Assembly (NCBI GenBank): GCA_036867785.1
Contig: CP145426.1
Span: forward strand, 372,001 to 436,000
Length of the DNA stretch: 64,000 nucleotides
Origin: Plasmodiophora brassicae
Taxonomy: Eukaryota; Endomyxa: Phytomyxea; Phytomyxea; Plasmodiophorida
Reading direction: 5' to 3'
Below are positions 9,751 to 20,888 of this stretch, one piece after another (position 1 is the stretch's first letter; the number at the start of each line of letters is the position of its first letter). The notes beneath the pieces are model-generated. The model was not told where the DNA came from. It saw only the letters and a list, made by a program, of their open reading frames with translations, and made no database searches. The position numbers were made by a program, and so were the translations under genes.

Positions 9751-9821
9751 GCGTGCCTGCGTCTCTATTGGCAACGTTATTCCGCCGGCCACCACCGACA
9801 CCGTTGCCGCCGCCCTGATTC

Positions 9822-11357
9822 ATGATGCGGGTTATCGCGTCACCCGCCCTGCGCCTGTCCATCGCAAAAGTCGTGCTGACGACAGCCGTCTCCGTTCTCG
9901 GTGTCACACTGATCGCCGTCGGCGTCACCGTATCCATGCAGCCGTCGACGGAACAGCAGCAACAGCAACAACGACCTCTCGGTGCCGTCCACGACGGGCA
10001 CCGCCTGCCCGTGCCCGTTGCTGAGACGATCGCACAAGCCTCTGCGATCGCCCTCGGGGGCGGGGCTCTCGCTCTCTACGCCCATCGATCCCGCCCCCGA
10101 CACCGACCTACAATCCTTGAGTCGCCTTACCTGTCCAAGGAGTACGTAGTGCCTGCAGGCGTTGGCCTGGGCGCTGTCGTGCTGACCGCCGCTGGCGTGC
10201 ACCGCTATCGACGCCGGTATACACCACAGCAGAATCAACCGCCACCGCCGTCGCCCACACGGCAACAGGCCAGGCGATATCAGCGACGCGCGTACCCGTC
10301 GCCATCCCCCTTCGTGCCTCCTAGCCGTGTCGATACCCCTGTACCGGACGACGATGAAGACCCCGTCCCAGACGCGCCAGGTGGTCCCGCCTCTAATGGC
10401 GCCAACCGAGGCACGAGCGCGCGCGGGCGTGCCGGTGCAAACGACAATGGCCATCAACCGTCGTCAACGTCCTCTACTCATCGACGTGCATCCAGACCCA
10501 GCTCCAACGCCAGAGGATCCCGGTCGCATTCCAGTAGACCCAGGTCGCATGCCAACGGGCCCGAACCCGGTTCCAATGGACCTCAGCCCGACTCCAATGG
10601 GTCCACGTCCGACTCCAATGGCTTCACGCCTGAATCCAACGGGTCCACGCCTGAATCCAACGGGTCCACGCCTGAATCCAACGGGTCCGCGCCCGATCGC
10701 GACGGGTCAGAGCTGGAGGGGAGTCCCCTGGAGCTGAAGCTGGCTGAGTATAAAACGAGGGTGACGAAAGGAATCACTCTTCCGCACCTGGAAGCGCTGA
10801 TGGACGCTGGCGAGCGGGATCGCATACCCGTCAAAGCGTTGGCGCAGACGATCTCGGCACAATGGGAGGCATTGCACCCGAAACTCGAAGAACGCCTGAA
10901 CCTTGTGGCCGACAATAACAGGTTCATGCCTGTAACAGCGGATGACGTGAAGAAGGGCGACGATAACGTTAAAAAGCTTCGAAGGCGATGCCTACTCGTT
11001 CTGCACTCGGACAAGACTACCGGGCAGCACCTCGGCCATCAAATGCTTCGCAGAGGCCTGATGGAGTGTATCATCGCGTCCTGGGACGAATACAGTGCTT
11101 CCAAAGCGTCGTCCGCCTCGGAGAACCCCGTCGACGCTGTCATCCAGACAGCCGTTAACTTTGCCCATGCCGCCAAGGAGACGTTCACCAACAAGGCCGG
11201 GCAAGCGTTCACGAAGGGGGTCAGGAACCTGAGGAAATCATGGTTCGGCAACAAACGAAAGTCCAGAAGGGCGTCAGGCGCGACGACCGTAGCGGGCAAC
11301 GATAGCGCCAATATGAGGGCGATCGTGTACCGTCCCGGAGACGACACTGAACAATAA
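9822..11357 (+). CDS. Membrane protein with low-complexity repeat region and degenerate J-like domain
   Basis: A 511-residue single-exon protein of no family I can name. Residues about 9-38 and 105-125 are hydrophobic, and about 70-88 weakly so, giving an N-terminal membrane hairpin or signal-anchor arrangement. Residues about 130-300 are Pro/Ser/Asn-rich and include a tandem repeat (SNGSTPE units). Residues about 300-440 are helical and contain NVKKLRRRCLLVLHSDKT, which resembles helix II, the loop and helix III of a DnaJ J-domain, but has HSD where active J-proteins have HPD. A J-like fold would suggest Hsp70 contact; the changed tripeptide makes that doubtful. The C-terminal part is basic. 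The start at 9822 or 9825 (two adjacent ATGs) is equally plausible. Confidence 0.75.
   Translation: MMRVIASPALRLSIAKVVLTTAVSVLGVTLIAVGVTVSMQPSTEQQQQQQRPLGAVHDGHRLPVPVAETIAQASAIALGGGALALYAHRSRPRHRPTILESPYLSKEYVVPAGVGLGAVVLTAAGVHRYRRRYTPQQNQPPPPSPTRQQARRYQRRAYPSPSPFVPPSRVDTPVPDDDEDPVPDAPGGPASNGANRGTSARGRAGANDNGHQPSSTSSTHRRASRPSSNARGSRSHSSRPRSHANGPEPGSNGPQPDSNGSTSDSNGFTPESNGSTPESNGSTPESNGSAPDRDGSELEGSPLELKLAEYKTRVTKGITLPHLEALMDAGERDRIPVKALAQTISAQWEALHPKLEERLNLVADNNRFMPVTADDVKKGDDNVKKLRRRCLLVLHSDKTTGQHLGHQMLRRGLMECIIASWDEYSASKASSASENPVDAVIQTAVNFAHAAKETFTNKAGQAFTKGVRNLRKSWFGNKRKSRRASGATTVAGNDSANMRAIVYRPGDDTEQ
10549..10695 (+). repeat. In-frame 18-base tandem repeat
   Basis: About eight imperfect units of the type (g)aatccaacgggtccacgcct encode a hexapeptide SNGSTPE/SNGPQPD-like array inside the 9822 gene. 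The last three units are nearly identical, so the array has probably expanded recently without breaking the frame. Confidence 0.75.
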
Positions 11358-11387
11358 ACGGGCGGATCGCTCCCCGGGTACTGATCA

Positions 11388-12827
11388 ATGTCAAGGCGTA
11401 AGGCGGGACGCGAGAACCCTGGTGGCGATGGGGGTGCTGCTGACCTGAGTCCGACGAAACGGGCGACCGGCGAGACGGCGTCGATGATCGCCGCCCGGGA
11501 ACTCCTTCTGATCCCTGTCGCACAGTCATTGTCGTCGTCGCCGAAGAAGGCGGCGCCGCGTGCGCCTAGTCAGATCCGGTACCGTACCGCGTTCCACACG
11601 ACGATCGGCGATGTGCTGAGGGCGCGCGGGTGGAAGGAGACGGACAGCGACTTGGACTGGGACATCTTCTGGGCCGACGCGACCTGGATTCGCGACGTGT
11701 ACGACCACGTGCACCTGGAGACGCACCAGCGCGTGAACCACTTCCGCAACCATTACGAGCTGACGCGAAAGGATCTGCTCGTGAAGAACCTGAAGCGGGC
11801 GCGGCGCCTGCTGCTGAAGCACGGGAACAGCGACGAGGCCGCCAAGTACGACTTCTCGCCAACCACGTTCAACCTACCCGCCGAGTACTCGCTGTTCGTC
11901 GAGGAGTTCAAGAAGAACCCGACGACCAGCTGGATCATGAAGCCCATCGCGAAGTCGCAGGGCAAGGGCATCTTCCTGTTCCAGAAGCTGAGCGAGATCA
12001 GCGACTGGCGCAACCGGCATCGATCGTTCTCCAAGCAGCAAGACCCGGACAATGGGTCCTCCTCGAACAACACCCTCGTTGCTGAATCCTACGTCGTCCA
12101 GCAGTACATCTCGAACCCCTACCTTGTCGGCGGTAAGAAGTTCGACATGCGTGTCTACGTCCTCGTCACCAGCTACTCGCCGTTAACGATCTACGCGTAC
12201 CGGAGCGGGTTCGCCCGCTTTTCGACGTCCCGATTCTCGATGTCGAACTCGGACCTGACCGACCACCACATCCACCTGACGAACGTCGCGATACAAAAGT
12301 CGGCGCCAAAGTACGACCCGTCCAACGGTGGGAAATGGTCGCTGCGAAACTTGAAGTTGTATATGGTCGCGAAATGCGGCGAGGCGCGCGCCAACCAGCT
12401 CTTCAACGACATGCAGTTGGCGATCATCCGGTCGCTGATCGCCGTCCGGAAGGTGATGATCAACGACAAGCACAGTTTTGAGCTGTACGGGTACGACCTG
12501 CTGTTCGACACGAGCCTGAAGGTGTGGCTGCTGGAGGTGAACGCGTACCCGTCGTTGTCAGCGAACACGCCCAGCGACTACAAACTGAAGTGCGACCTGC
12601 TCGACGACGTCCTCCATGTCGTCGACGTCGAGAACAGGCTGTCGGGCGACGAGGTCCAGGTCGGCGGGTTCGACCTGATCTACAGGAACGGGCTGATCCG
12701 GAACGACAAGGCGTGCGCGATCCAGTCGTACCTCGGGTGCCACAACAACCGAGTCGAACAGCTGGCCGCCATGGAGAAGCAACGACAGGCGACTAAGAAG
12801 GCGACCCTAGCTGCCACAGCGCGATAG
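11388..12827 (+). CDS. TTLL9: Tubulin tyrosine ligase-like protein, TTLL9-type polyglutamylase
   Basis: A 479-residue single-exon enzyme of the ATP-grasp TTL family that adds glutamates to tubulin tails, normally on axonemes and basal bodies. VNHFRNHYELTRKDLLVKNL (residues 116-135) is close to the TTLL9 signature. The nucleotide-binding strand WIMKPIAKSQGKGIFLF lies at 182-198. QQYISNPYLVGGKKFDMRVY and the final ATP/Mg-binding WLLEVNAYPSL (about 399-409) complete the catalytic core. The N-terminal 60 residues are low complexity and poorly conserved. The gene lies only 30 bases after the preceding stop, on the same strand. Its presence implies a ciliated or flagellated life stage. Confidence 0.92.
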   Translation: MSRRKAGRENPGGDGGAADLSPTKRATGETASMIAARELLLIPVAQSLSSSPKKAAPRAPSQIRYRTAFHTTIGDVLRARGWKETDSDLDWDIFWADATWIRDVYDHVHLETHQRVNHFRNHYELTRKDLLVKNLKRARRLLLKHGNSDEAAKYDFSPTTFNLPAEYSLFVEEFKKNPTTSWIMKPIAKSQGKGIFLFQKLSEISDWRNRHRSFSKQQDPDNGSSSNNTLVAESYVVQQYISNPYLVGGKKFDMRVYVLVTSYSPLTIYAYRSGFARFSTSRFSMSNSDLTDHHIHLTNVAIQKSAPKYDPSNGGKWSLRNLKLYMVAKCGEARANQLFNDMQLAIIRSLIAVRKVMINDKHSFELYGYDLLFDTSLKVWLLEVNAYPSLSANTPSDYKLKCDLLDDVLHVVDVENRLSGDEVQVGGFDLIYRNGLIRNDKACAIQSYLGCHNNRVEQLAAMEKQRQATKKATLAATAR

Positions 12828-12948
12828 TACACGACTGTGGGACTGTACGTGCTTGGTGCAGTCGCGGAGTGCGAGAGACAAGACAGACGGGGGCCCGTGG
12901 GTGATGTATTGCGTAGGTACAGCAGGACCGGGACAAGCCGGTCGTTGG

Positions 12949-14104
<1,156 letters not shown>

Positions 14105-15452
14105 GTCCGGTGCTGGTTCCCGGTGTGGGCGGAAGCCAGTGTGGGGCGCTGGCAAACGCAACGGTGCGACGATGACCGCAGACGGTGACGTCAAGTCCGC
14201 CACGGACTGCGCCACGGACTTCCCCAGTTGTGCGCGCAGAGACCCGCGCGACTTCCTGCGTTCACCGTTGTAAAGAAGTCCCGAGACTTAACTCGCGACA
14301 GCATACCCAGCGGCCTCACGCTAAGCGCTTCGGGTCCACTTACACGTATTGCAGTAACCCAGCATGATCGTAGCCGGTCCAGACAGGCACTCGGGAACGA
14401 TGACGGAACAGGATAGTCCATCTGAGGACTGCCACGTACCTGCGCCCTCTCTGTCCAGGTGGCGCTACCCCCGACTCCACTTGTGCCTGTATAGAAACGA
14501 TGATTGCAGAAGGCGCACTGAAGGACGCTGAGCTGGTTAACAGAAACCACTTATTGGTGAGGGACGTAACCGAACCGGACTGGGACTGCGTCTGGTTCAC
14601 CTCGATCGAGCAGCGACGGTTCACGCATTGAGTGTTTGCTGTGTTGGCTGGCAGAAACGTACCGTTGGAATGGAAACGAGTTCGGTTTGTCCACTTCACT
14701 GTTTACTTTCACGAGCGTCTCATGTCGAGCAGTAACCAACTGAACCTTATTCGAATGTTTGCCGAAACCTGCCCAGGTCGGGGCCCGTAAGTCATGGCTC
14801 CTTCCCAGGCTTGGACGCCTGCATGTCTATCGCTGATCAGCATGTCGTCGGTCGCCAAGCTCACACCGGCGCGTAATCGGTTTAGTTGCTCTTGTGCTTG
14901 AAAATGTTCGGCGCTGAATCTAAAATCGCGTATCATCCCAATTCTACCTGCGTGCGCGCGCTGGGCTTCCGCCCAGTCGTCGACGTCGCCGAACCAGTAT
15001 ACGGCGAGTGTATACAGAGGTTATCGCAGGATATCCTTAGCGTATCAGAAGATAAAGGAAAACAACTGTACTTGGGCATGGTCCCAACGAGAGGCTTATG
15101 TGGTCCAGGGTTGAGATCGTGGCTTGCATGCTGGTCGTTCTCAGGCTAATTAAAGAATCAGGAACGAAAGGCCAGCTGCAACAAAGTGTCTTCGTGACTG
15201 GCCCGGCAGTGCTGCAAGTGAATCATATCGATGCCGTTTGCAGCGTTGCAACGCTTCCCGCTGGCACGTCGGCTCGTTGCCGACGACGACGGAACCCTTG
15301 GATCTATAAGTAGACTGCAATTGTGGTCAGGCGCAGTTCTGGGAAGTGTGGACTGGCGGCAGGCGCAGAGCCGCGCTGGCGGAGTCCGCGGGCGCGCACC
15401 GGCCGGCCGGTCTCAGCCTGATATTTGCCGTGAACCAGAGCAGCGATTGGCA
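14105..15452. other. Long intergenic stretch without a supported gene
   Basis: About 1.3 kb that is less GC-rich than the surroundings. All reading frames are short and resemble no family I know. Both neighbours are transcribed away from it, so it should hold two promoters. The sequence gatctataag at 15301-15310, 143-152 bases before the 15453 ATG, is a candidate TATA element. I see nothing else definite. Confidence 0.5.
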
Positions 15453-17072
15453 ATGACAGACGGCGGGCGTTACCCAAGTGTCGTTCTGATGTGCATCCTC
15501 CTGACCCTTGGCGTCAGTTACGCGATCCCCGCTGTGCTGTACGATAATGTAAGTCACTCGCGTCGATCGTCGATATTGATCACTGGTTCGGCACTGATTA
15601 CTACCAACTAGGTACTGCCACAGGGCGGCAGTATCAGTGGCTGGGTTCGCGATAACCTCCCAAGCCTCGCTGATCGAATGCGTGTGCTTGAAGCCGCACA
15701 GTTCCTTCAGATGTGCGACCTCGAGCAGTGCATCGCCTCCATGGAGTACACGAGTGCGGACATTGCTTGGATCCTGCGCGAGACCCATTTGGCCGAGACG
15801 ACATTGGAACGCATTGTGGAGGGAACCCCAGCCTACAGGATGCTGCGTGATGCCGATGTGAAGCAAGACGGCATCCAGCAAAAGGAAGCCATCGTGGAAG
15901 AGATTCGGACGCTCCTTATCACCGGATATGGCGATATCGACTTAGTGAACAACGGATGCTTTGATAGGAACTTCAACGTGTTGCACTGGGCCACTTTCCG
16001 CAACCGTCCCGAGGTTGTCGAGCTGTTACTCAGTATCCCCGGCGTGGTCGTCACCGACTGGCCCAAACCCAACGGACATGGCTTTGTATCACCGCTACAG
16101 CACGCTGAATTACATGGGTTTACTCGTCTTGTCGAGCTCCTGCTACGGTTCCCAGATATCGCTGTCGACGCAGGCGCCGGCACACCATGGGGCACGACCC
16201 TTCATCTGGCCGCGGGCAAGTTCAGCCACGAAGACGGATCGGATGGCACCCGGATCGTGGAGTTACTGATTGGCCATGGGGCAAACGTCAGCGCGCTTGA
16301 CGCGCGTGGCAGTACCCCACTACACGCTGCGGCAGAGTTCGGCCGGACGGATATTGTCGAGGTGCTACTCGACAACGGCGCCGATATCAATCACCAGGAC
16401 AGCCGAGACGGCCGAACGCCGTTGCATGAGGCCGTGGCCTGGGGACAGGAGGCTTGCGTTGACATGCTGATTCGTAATGACATGGTCGACACCAGTCTGA
16501 AGGACCAAGGGGTCGGACGGCATTTGACCTTGGCCGACGACCAGGCGTCGTGGACCTGGATGCGACGACCCCCAACTGATCATCTGCTTGCATGGCTCGA
16601 CACATGTCCATACAGAATGCCCTCCACCATGCAACCACATCCATTGCGATTCATTTCGTTGAGGAAGCTAACCTTGCGGATGGACGCTTCCGATTTCGCC
16701 ATCGGCCTGGTAGCGTCGCAGCATCGGGCCAGCGGTCTGATGCGTCCTGCTGCCTTCCCTTGCAGTCAGCTGTCACCCGCCGACATCATCTGCGAAACGC
16801 ACAACAAGGAGCTGTGCGCGACCATCGAGGCGTCCGTACGCCGGCGCCAATGCCAGCTGAAGGGCTACGCGCCGACCTACCGTAACCTTGCAGTACGATT
16901 CAAGTTCGAAAGTGCTGGATCCTCGACAAGCGCGCGCTCGTCGATGACCCTTGTCGAGTACGACCCCCGCGTCGCTGCCGCATTGGACGCTGCCGTCAAA
17001 GCATTCGATAACGAAGTCGCGTTGGAGACGCCCCTGGTATGGTGTGTATATGGGCGGAGCACGTCAGTTTGA
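15453..17072 (+). CDS. Secreted SKP1-like/ankyrin repeat protein, copy A
   Basis: Exon 1 (15453-15548) encodes a signal peptide (residues about 1-24). An intron from 15549 ends at 15611 or 15623; the related copy at 24447 favours 15623. The following frame has LEAAQFLQMCDLEQCIA, matching the C-terminal SKP1 helix region (LILAANYLDIKGLLDVTC), then a leucine-rich linker. Ankyrin repeats then run from about 15960 to 16500 (VLHWATFRNRPEVVELLLS..., TPLHAAAEFGRTDIVEVLLDNGAD, TPLHEAVAWGQEACVDMLI). Compared with its relatives, most of the N-terminal POZ part is missing. From about 16660 the frame runs into a fossil Ty3-type fragment. The 3' end overlaps the convergent 17064 gene by 9 bases. A secreted SKP1/ankyrin architecture suggests an effector acting on host SCF ubiquitin ligases; that role is inference. 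Confidence 0.75.
16660..16870 (+). mobile_element. Fossil fragment of a Ty3/gypsy-type RT-RNase H region
   Basis: The translation LTLRMDASDFAIG...GLMRP.AF...LSPA...ETHNKEL matches the start of the gypsy RNase H domain, whose consensus is close to TDASDFAIGAVLSQ...LRPVAF.SRKLSPAE..YETHDKEL. Only this short piece is present. It is a broken remnant lying at the 3' end of the ankyrin gene, and a matching remnant sits beside the copy at 23266-24447. Confidence 0.75.
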
Positions 17073-18052
17073 CATCAGCGATGAGTGGCGACGTTCGACG
17101 TGGGCGTAGGTAATGTCGTTACGGCAGAAGACCTCGGTGAAGAACCCCCCGCTTTGCAGCCCGAACGACACGGTGCCGAACACTGTCGACCATGCAGTGA
17201 CTAGGCGTATCATCACTGTGCCGGACGATACGAAACGTTGCTTACTCAGCATTGCACCCAGGAAGGTGATGATTAAATTCTCGGTGGTCTGCCCCCGATG
17301 GACGCCGATGATGATCGGCGGGATGCTGTTCGCGACGGCGACGATGACGATCTCGAAGACGATCGTCTTGACGCCGATTCTCCAGTCGCGAACCGTCAGC
17401 GCCAGGCCGGTCATGGTCAGGAACAGGACGCCAATGATGATGCGTAACCACAGCAAGGACTTGACCATGGACAGCAACTCGATCTGCTCCCTGTCGGTAC
17501 GTGCACCCGACGACGGTGCATCGGCGTTCTCGTTGCTGTTCATGCCCGACAGCTCCATCAGCACGTTGCTATGCGACAATCGGATGATTCAGGGCGTTGG
17601 CGAACAGCGAACGCGCTCGGCGATCCTCACAAGATGAAGAAGACGAGGAAGGCAATCATGAACGCATTGGCGGCGTCCTTGAATGGCGTCCTGCGGTTGT
17701 AGGCGAGTACGATGGTCGGGACGGCGGTGCACGCGCCGACGATCACACATTCCGACAGGAAGTACTTTGGGTTTCCGCAGACGAACGACGTGTCCGCGTT
17801 GATGAATGCGAACAGCAGCAGGACGACGATCATGGACGCCTTGCCTGTCAGGACGCCGTACTCGAACAGCCGGTTCGGCCGGATATCCTGCATCTTCCTC
17901 GTGACGTTCTGGACCGTGCCTTGCATGACGTCCGCGATGGCGTCCGACGGCTTCGCCAGGTGGTGCCTGAGGGCGACCGGGACCGATGCCGTCAGCTGTG
18001 TGTCGCGCCCGCCCTGGAACACCAGGGCCTCATTGTCATCCGACGACGACAT
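17064..18052 (-). CDS. Multi-spanning membrane protein of unknown family, copy 1
   Basis: Three exons: 18052-17631, 17568-17246 and 17182-17064. Intron 1 (17569-17630, 62 bases) and intron 2 (17183-17245, 63 bases) are placed by alignment with the paralogue at 19951-20888. Predicted hydrophobic helices: about residues 70-87 (ASMIVVLLLFAFIN), 97-115, 123-140, then after the first junction two more (WLRIIIGVLFLTMTGLALTV, and IVFEIVIVAVANSIPPIIIG). Intron 2 has a length divisible by three and no stop, so retention would insert 21 residues. Conserved landmarks are MQDIRPNRLFEYGVLTGKAS, DTSFVC and GLQSGGFFT. I recognise no family; the topology suggests a polytopic membrane protein with both ends polar. 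No signal peptide is evident. Confidence 0.72.
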
Positions 18053-18637
18053 CCTCTATCCGTTTTCGCTTAACGATCGGCGACGTGTACCTCCACATGC
18101 AGTCCAGACCGGTGCCAATGTCTACAGCTGGCGACTGAGTCATGTGCCGTTTGTTGCCCCGGCGCGACGCTTCACCACGTAAGCGACTGGTGATCAATGG
18201 TGCTCATCATTGCTAAAGTAACGGCGCCAAAGCCCTCCAGGCGACCTGTGTAGTGCAGTAGGTACTCAAGTTCCGGTAACAGAAGGTACTGACGCCTATC
18301 AATTAGCGCCAAGTTGGCACGACCGAAGATGTTGAAGGCTGTCGTCATCCGCGAGGGTGCAGGCCGCCGCCGAGGTCTCCAAGGTGTACGGGGTACCACA
18401 GGCCAGTATTCGCGAGACCCGGCCATAGTTAACAGGCGTCTGCGACGCAGCCGCTCTACCCTGATCCGACAAGCGCTGGCGATCCCCGGGTCTTCATCAG
18501 GCCTGAACTTTTAAGCACACTGTATCAATATCGGGCAATCAAATTGGTCGCAGCTTCTGTTGGCCGGTTAAATTTCGGCCTGCGAACATGGTCTGACGTC
18601 GTGGACGAGCAACGGAGCCGATGGGCCACCTTGGTCG
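18053..18637. other. Intergenic stretch, no supported gene
   Basis: About 585 bases upstream of the minus-strand gene ending at 17064. It should contain that gene's promoter. No conserved frame, RNA gene or repeat is visible. Confidence 0.45.
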
Positions 18638-18862
18638 TCAGCATACGCGCCAGTGGTCGACCTGTTCGTGGCCCGCCATGCCCAGAGTGCCGATTGCCTT
18701 GTAAACAATAATTAGAAGGGCAGACGTGACCTGAATAACGCGCGATGCGACAAGACGCGAGCCCTTGTCCAAGAAGTCGGCCGCGTTGAGCACAAGCATG
18801 ATGCCCACGGCGAGAGCAAGAGCGCCAACCACTGGCCAGCATTCCTCATCACCGGCTGCCAT
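18638..18862 (-). CDS. Small two-helix membrane protein ORF in the left arm of an inverted repeat
   Basis: A 74-residue frame from ATG 18862. It has a hydrophobic segment VVGALALAVGIMLVLNAADFL (about 11-31), a short basic loop, and a second hydrophobic stretch near 42-60. The same peptide is encoded in the opposite direction by the right arm (19038-19247), and a third partial version lies at 19233-19370. Preservation of the frame in two arms argues weakly for function. It may equally be a duplicated gene fragment. No family recognised. Confidence 0.35.
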   Translation of the reverse strand: MAAGDEECWPVVGALALAVGIMLVLNAADFLDKGSRLVASRVIQVTSALLIIVYKAIGTLGMAGHEQVDHWRVC

Positions 18863-19228
18863 CCTGATGGTACCGGACCATACGAAACCGTCGGACGTAC
18901 GTGCTGGTAGCATGGACGCCACAACCGTCGCGACATCAGGGCGGAAGGACTTGGCGACCCCGATCGTCACGACGCGTGTGGCGTCCATGCTACCAGCACG
19001 TACGTCCGACGGTTTCGTATGGTCCGGTACCATCAGAATGGCAGCCGGTGATCAGGAACGCTGGCCAGTGATTGGCGCTCTTATTCTCGCCGTGGTCGTC
19101 ATGCTTGTGCTCAACGTGGCCGACTTCTTGGACAAGGGCGCGCGTCTTGTCGCATCGCGTGCTGTTCTGGTCATGTCTGCTCGTCTAATTGTTTACAAGG
19201 CAATCGGCACTCTACACCGGGCATGGGG
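18675..19228. repeat. Large inverted repeat (arms about 250 bp, 53-bp spacer)
   Basis: The left arm (about 18675-18923) is the reverse complement of the right arm (about 18977-19228). The inner 55 bases of each arm (18869-18923 and 18977-19031) are perfectly complementary, beginning with ggtaccggaccat and ending with ggacgccaca. Further out the match drops to roughly 80-90 percent by eye. The spacer is 18924-18976. A transcript through it would fold into a long hairpin. Confidence 0.88.
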
Positions 19229-19247
19229 GTCTTGTCGGCCGCGTTGA
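19038..19247 (+). CDS. Small membrane protein ORF in the right arm of the inverted repeat
   Basis: A 69-residue frame from ATG 19038, parallel to the left-arm frame: MAAGDQERWPVIGALILAVV and a conserved NVADFLDKGARLVASR. Two hydrophobic stretches. The C-terminus differs from the left-arm version because the arm ends. Treat as possible only. Confidence 0.3.
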   Translation: MAAGDQERWPVIGALILAVVVMLVLNVADFLDKGARLVASRAVLVMSARLIVYKAIGTLHRAWGSCRPR

Positions 19248-19370
19248 GGACAAGCATGAGGACCTCGGCGACAGCAAGAGCGCCAACCACTGGCCAGCAG
19301 TCCTCATCACCGGCTGTCGTCCTGATCGTATCGGGCGTCCATACGGAACGTTTGGACGTACGTCGCGACG
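19233..19370 (+). repeat. Third, partial copy of the repeat arm
   Basis: Bases about 19233-19370 match about 18768-18905 in the same orientation (gtcggccgcgttgag.acaagcatga, then gcgccaaccactggccagca). Identity falls toward the right. On the minus strand it encodes a piece of the same small membrane peptide. The copy directly abuts the right arm, so the locus was built by at least two duplication events. Confidence 0.75.
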
Positions 19371-19950
19371 TGAGGACGGAACGCGGCGACGACGAGGACG
19401 CCGCCATCGAAGTTCGACCCCCTCTACTAATTGGCGACTGACAGTCCACAGTGGAGGGGACCCAGGCCGCCACCAGTGTAGAGAAACGTTGCGGGCTCCC
19501 TATTCCGCCCGGCCCGTCTCGTTCCCATTCAGAATCGGCGGGCGTGACCACCCTTTAGGCCTGATGGCATGATGAAACAGGGCACCGTGTTCCCGTTCCG
19601 CCTGCTCACCATTCCACAGAACGTGAGGACTGACGTAGCATGGCTGTGCAGCAGCAGCAGCAGCAGCAGCAGCTGGGCGCGGCTCCAACAGGACGATGAA
19701 CATGACAGTTTGAACATCGGGCAGCGGGACGCCCGGTCACTGACCGAACTCAACGCGGAACGACACCAGGAGACGAATTGCACATCTCCCCCAATACATG
19801 TACTACTCTGACGTGAATACCCCATCGGGAATCTTCCCTAACGATCCACAACGTGTACACTGGCTATAAGGTCTGCCTCGCTCCACTGCACTGTGTTCCG
19901 ATTGCTTGCCGACGCCCGCGACGGTTCAACACGTATCGTTGCTGGGGTGC
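19371..19950. other. Intergenic stretch with an AGC microsatellite
   Basis: No gene supported. About eight consecutive agc units lie at 19649-19672. Frames through it yield only homopolymer Ser, Gln or Leu runs, which is why several short ORFs look open here. Confidence 0.5.
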
Positions 19951-20888
19951 TCAATGGCGTTCATCATTGACATAGATAACGCTTTTGCAGAAGACGTTTG
20001 TGAAGAACCCGCCGCTCTGCAGGCCGAACGCCAGGGTGCCGAACACTGTCGCCGAGCAATCAGGGCACACAGAGCACGCGACAGCAACAAGGCATTGATC
20101 CTACGTAGCAGAGAGCCGACGAAGGTCGTGACCAGGTTGGCGGTGTCTTGCCCCCGGTGGATGCCGATGATGATGGGCGGGACGCTGTTGGACACGCCCA
20201 CGACAACCATCTCGACGACGATGGTCTTGAACCCGATCTTCCAGTCGCGGACGGTCAGCGCCAGCCCCGTCATGACGAGGAACAGGACGCCGATGATGAT
20301 GCGCAGCCACAGCAGCGACTTCACCATCGAGATCATCTCGATCTGCTGCGCGTCCGCTCGCTGCCCTGGGGCCGAGGCGTCCGCGTTCTCGTTGCTGTTC
20401 ATCCCCGAGAACTCCATCAGGACGTTGCTGATCGGACGCAATCTGGTCAGTAGCAGGTTCTGTCTGGCACTGTCGCGAACACCTCACAAGATGAAGAACA
20501 CAAGGAATGCGATCATGAACGCGTTGGAAGTGTCCTTGACGGGCGTCTTGCGGTTGTACGCCAGCACGATGGTCGGGATCGCGGTACAGCCGCCGACGAT
20601 GATGCACTCGGAGATGAAGAACTTTGGGTTGTAGCAGACGAACGACGTGTCGGAGTTGATGATCGCGAACAGCAACAGGACGAGGATCATGGACGCCTTG
20701 CCGGCCAGGACGCCGTACTCGAACAGATGGTTCGGCCTGATGTCCTGCATGCGCCGGGCGACGTTCTGCACCTTGTCCTGCATGGCCTCCGACGCGCTTG
20801 CCAGGTGCTCCCGGATCGCAACCGGCGACTGGCTGCGATTAGGTTGGACGACGAGAGCGCCCTGACCCTGCGAAGGTGAAGATTCCAT
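19951..20888 (-). CDS. Multi-spanning membrane protein of unknown family, copy 2
   Basis: Paralogue of the 17064-18052 gene with the same three-exon structure: 20888-20486, 20425-20105 and 20045-19951; introns of 60 and 59 bases. Here intron 2 is not a multiple of three, which confirms that it is spliced out. The last exon reads FGTLAFGLQSGGFFTNVFCKS and ends shortly after with TGA. The first exon shares MQDIRPNHLFEYGVLAGKAS and a DTSFVCYNPK loop; the second shares VLMEFSGMNSNENA and the long helical pair. The two genes face the same way and bracket the inverted repeat, so they are a local duplication. Function unknown. Confidence 0.78.

Noticed and set aside
19569-19811. 80-residue frame with a serine run
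   Set aside because: Openness is caused by an AGC microsatellite; no conserved sequence around it.
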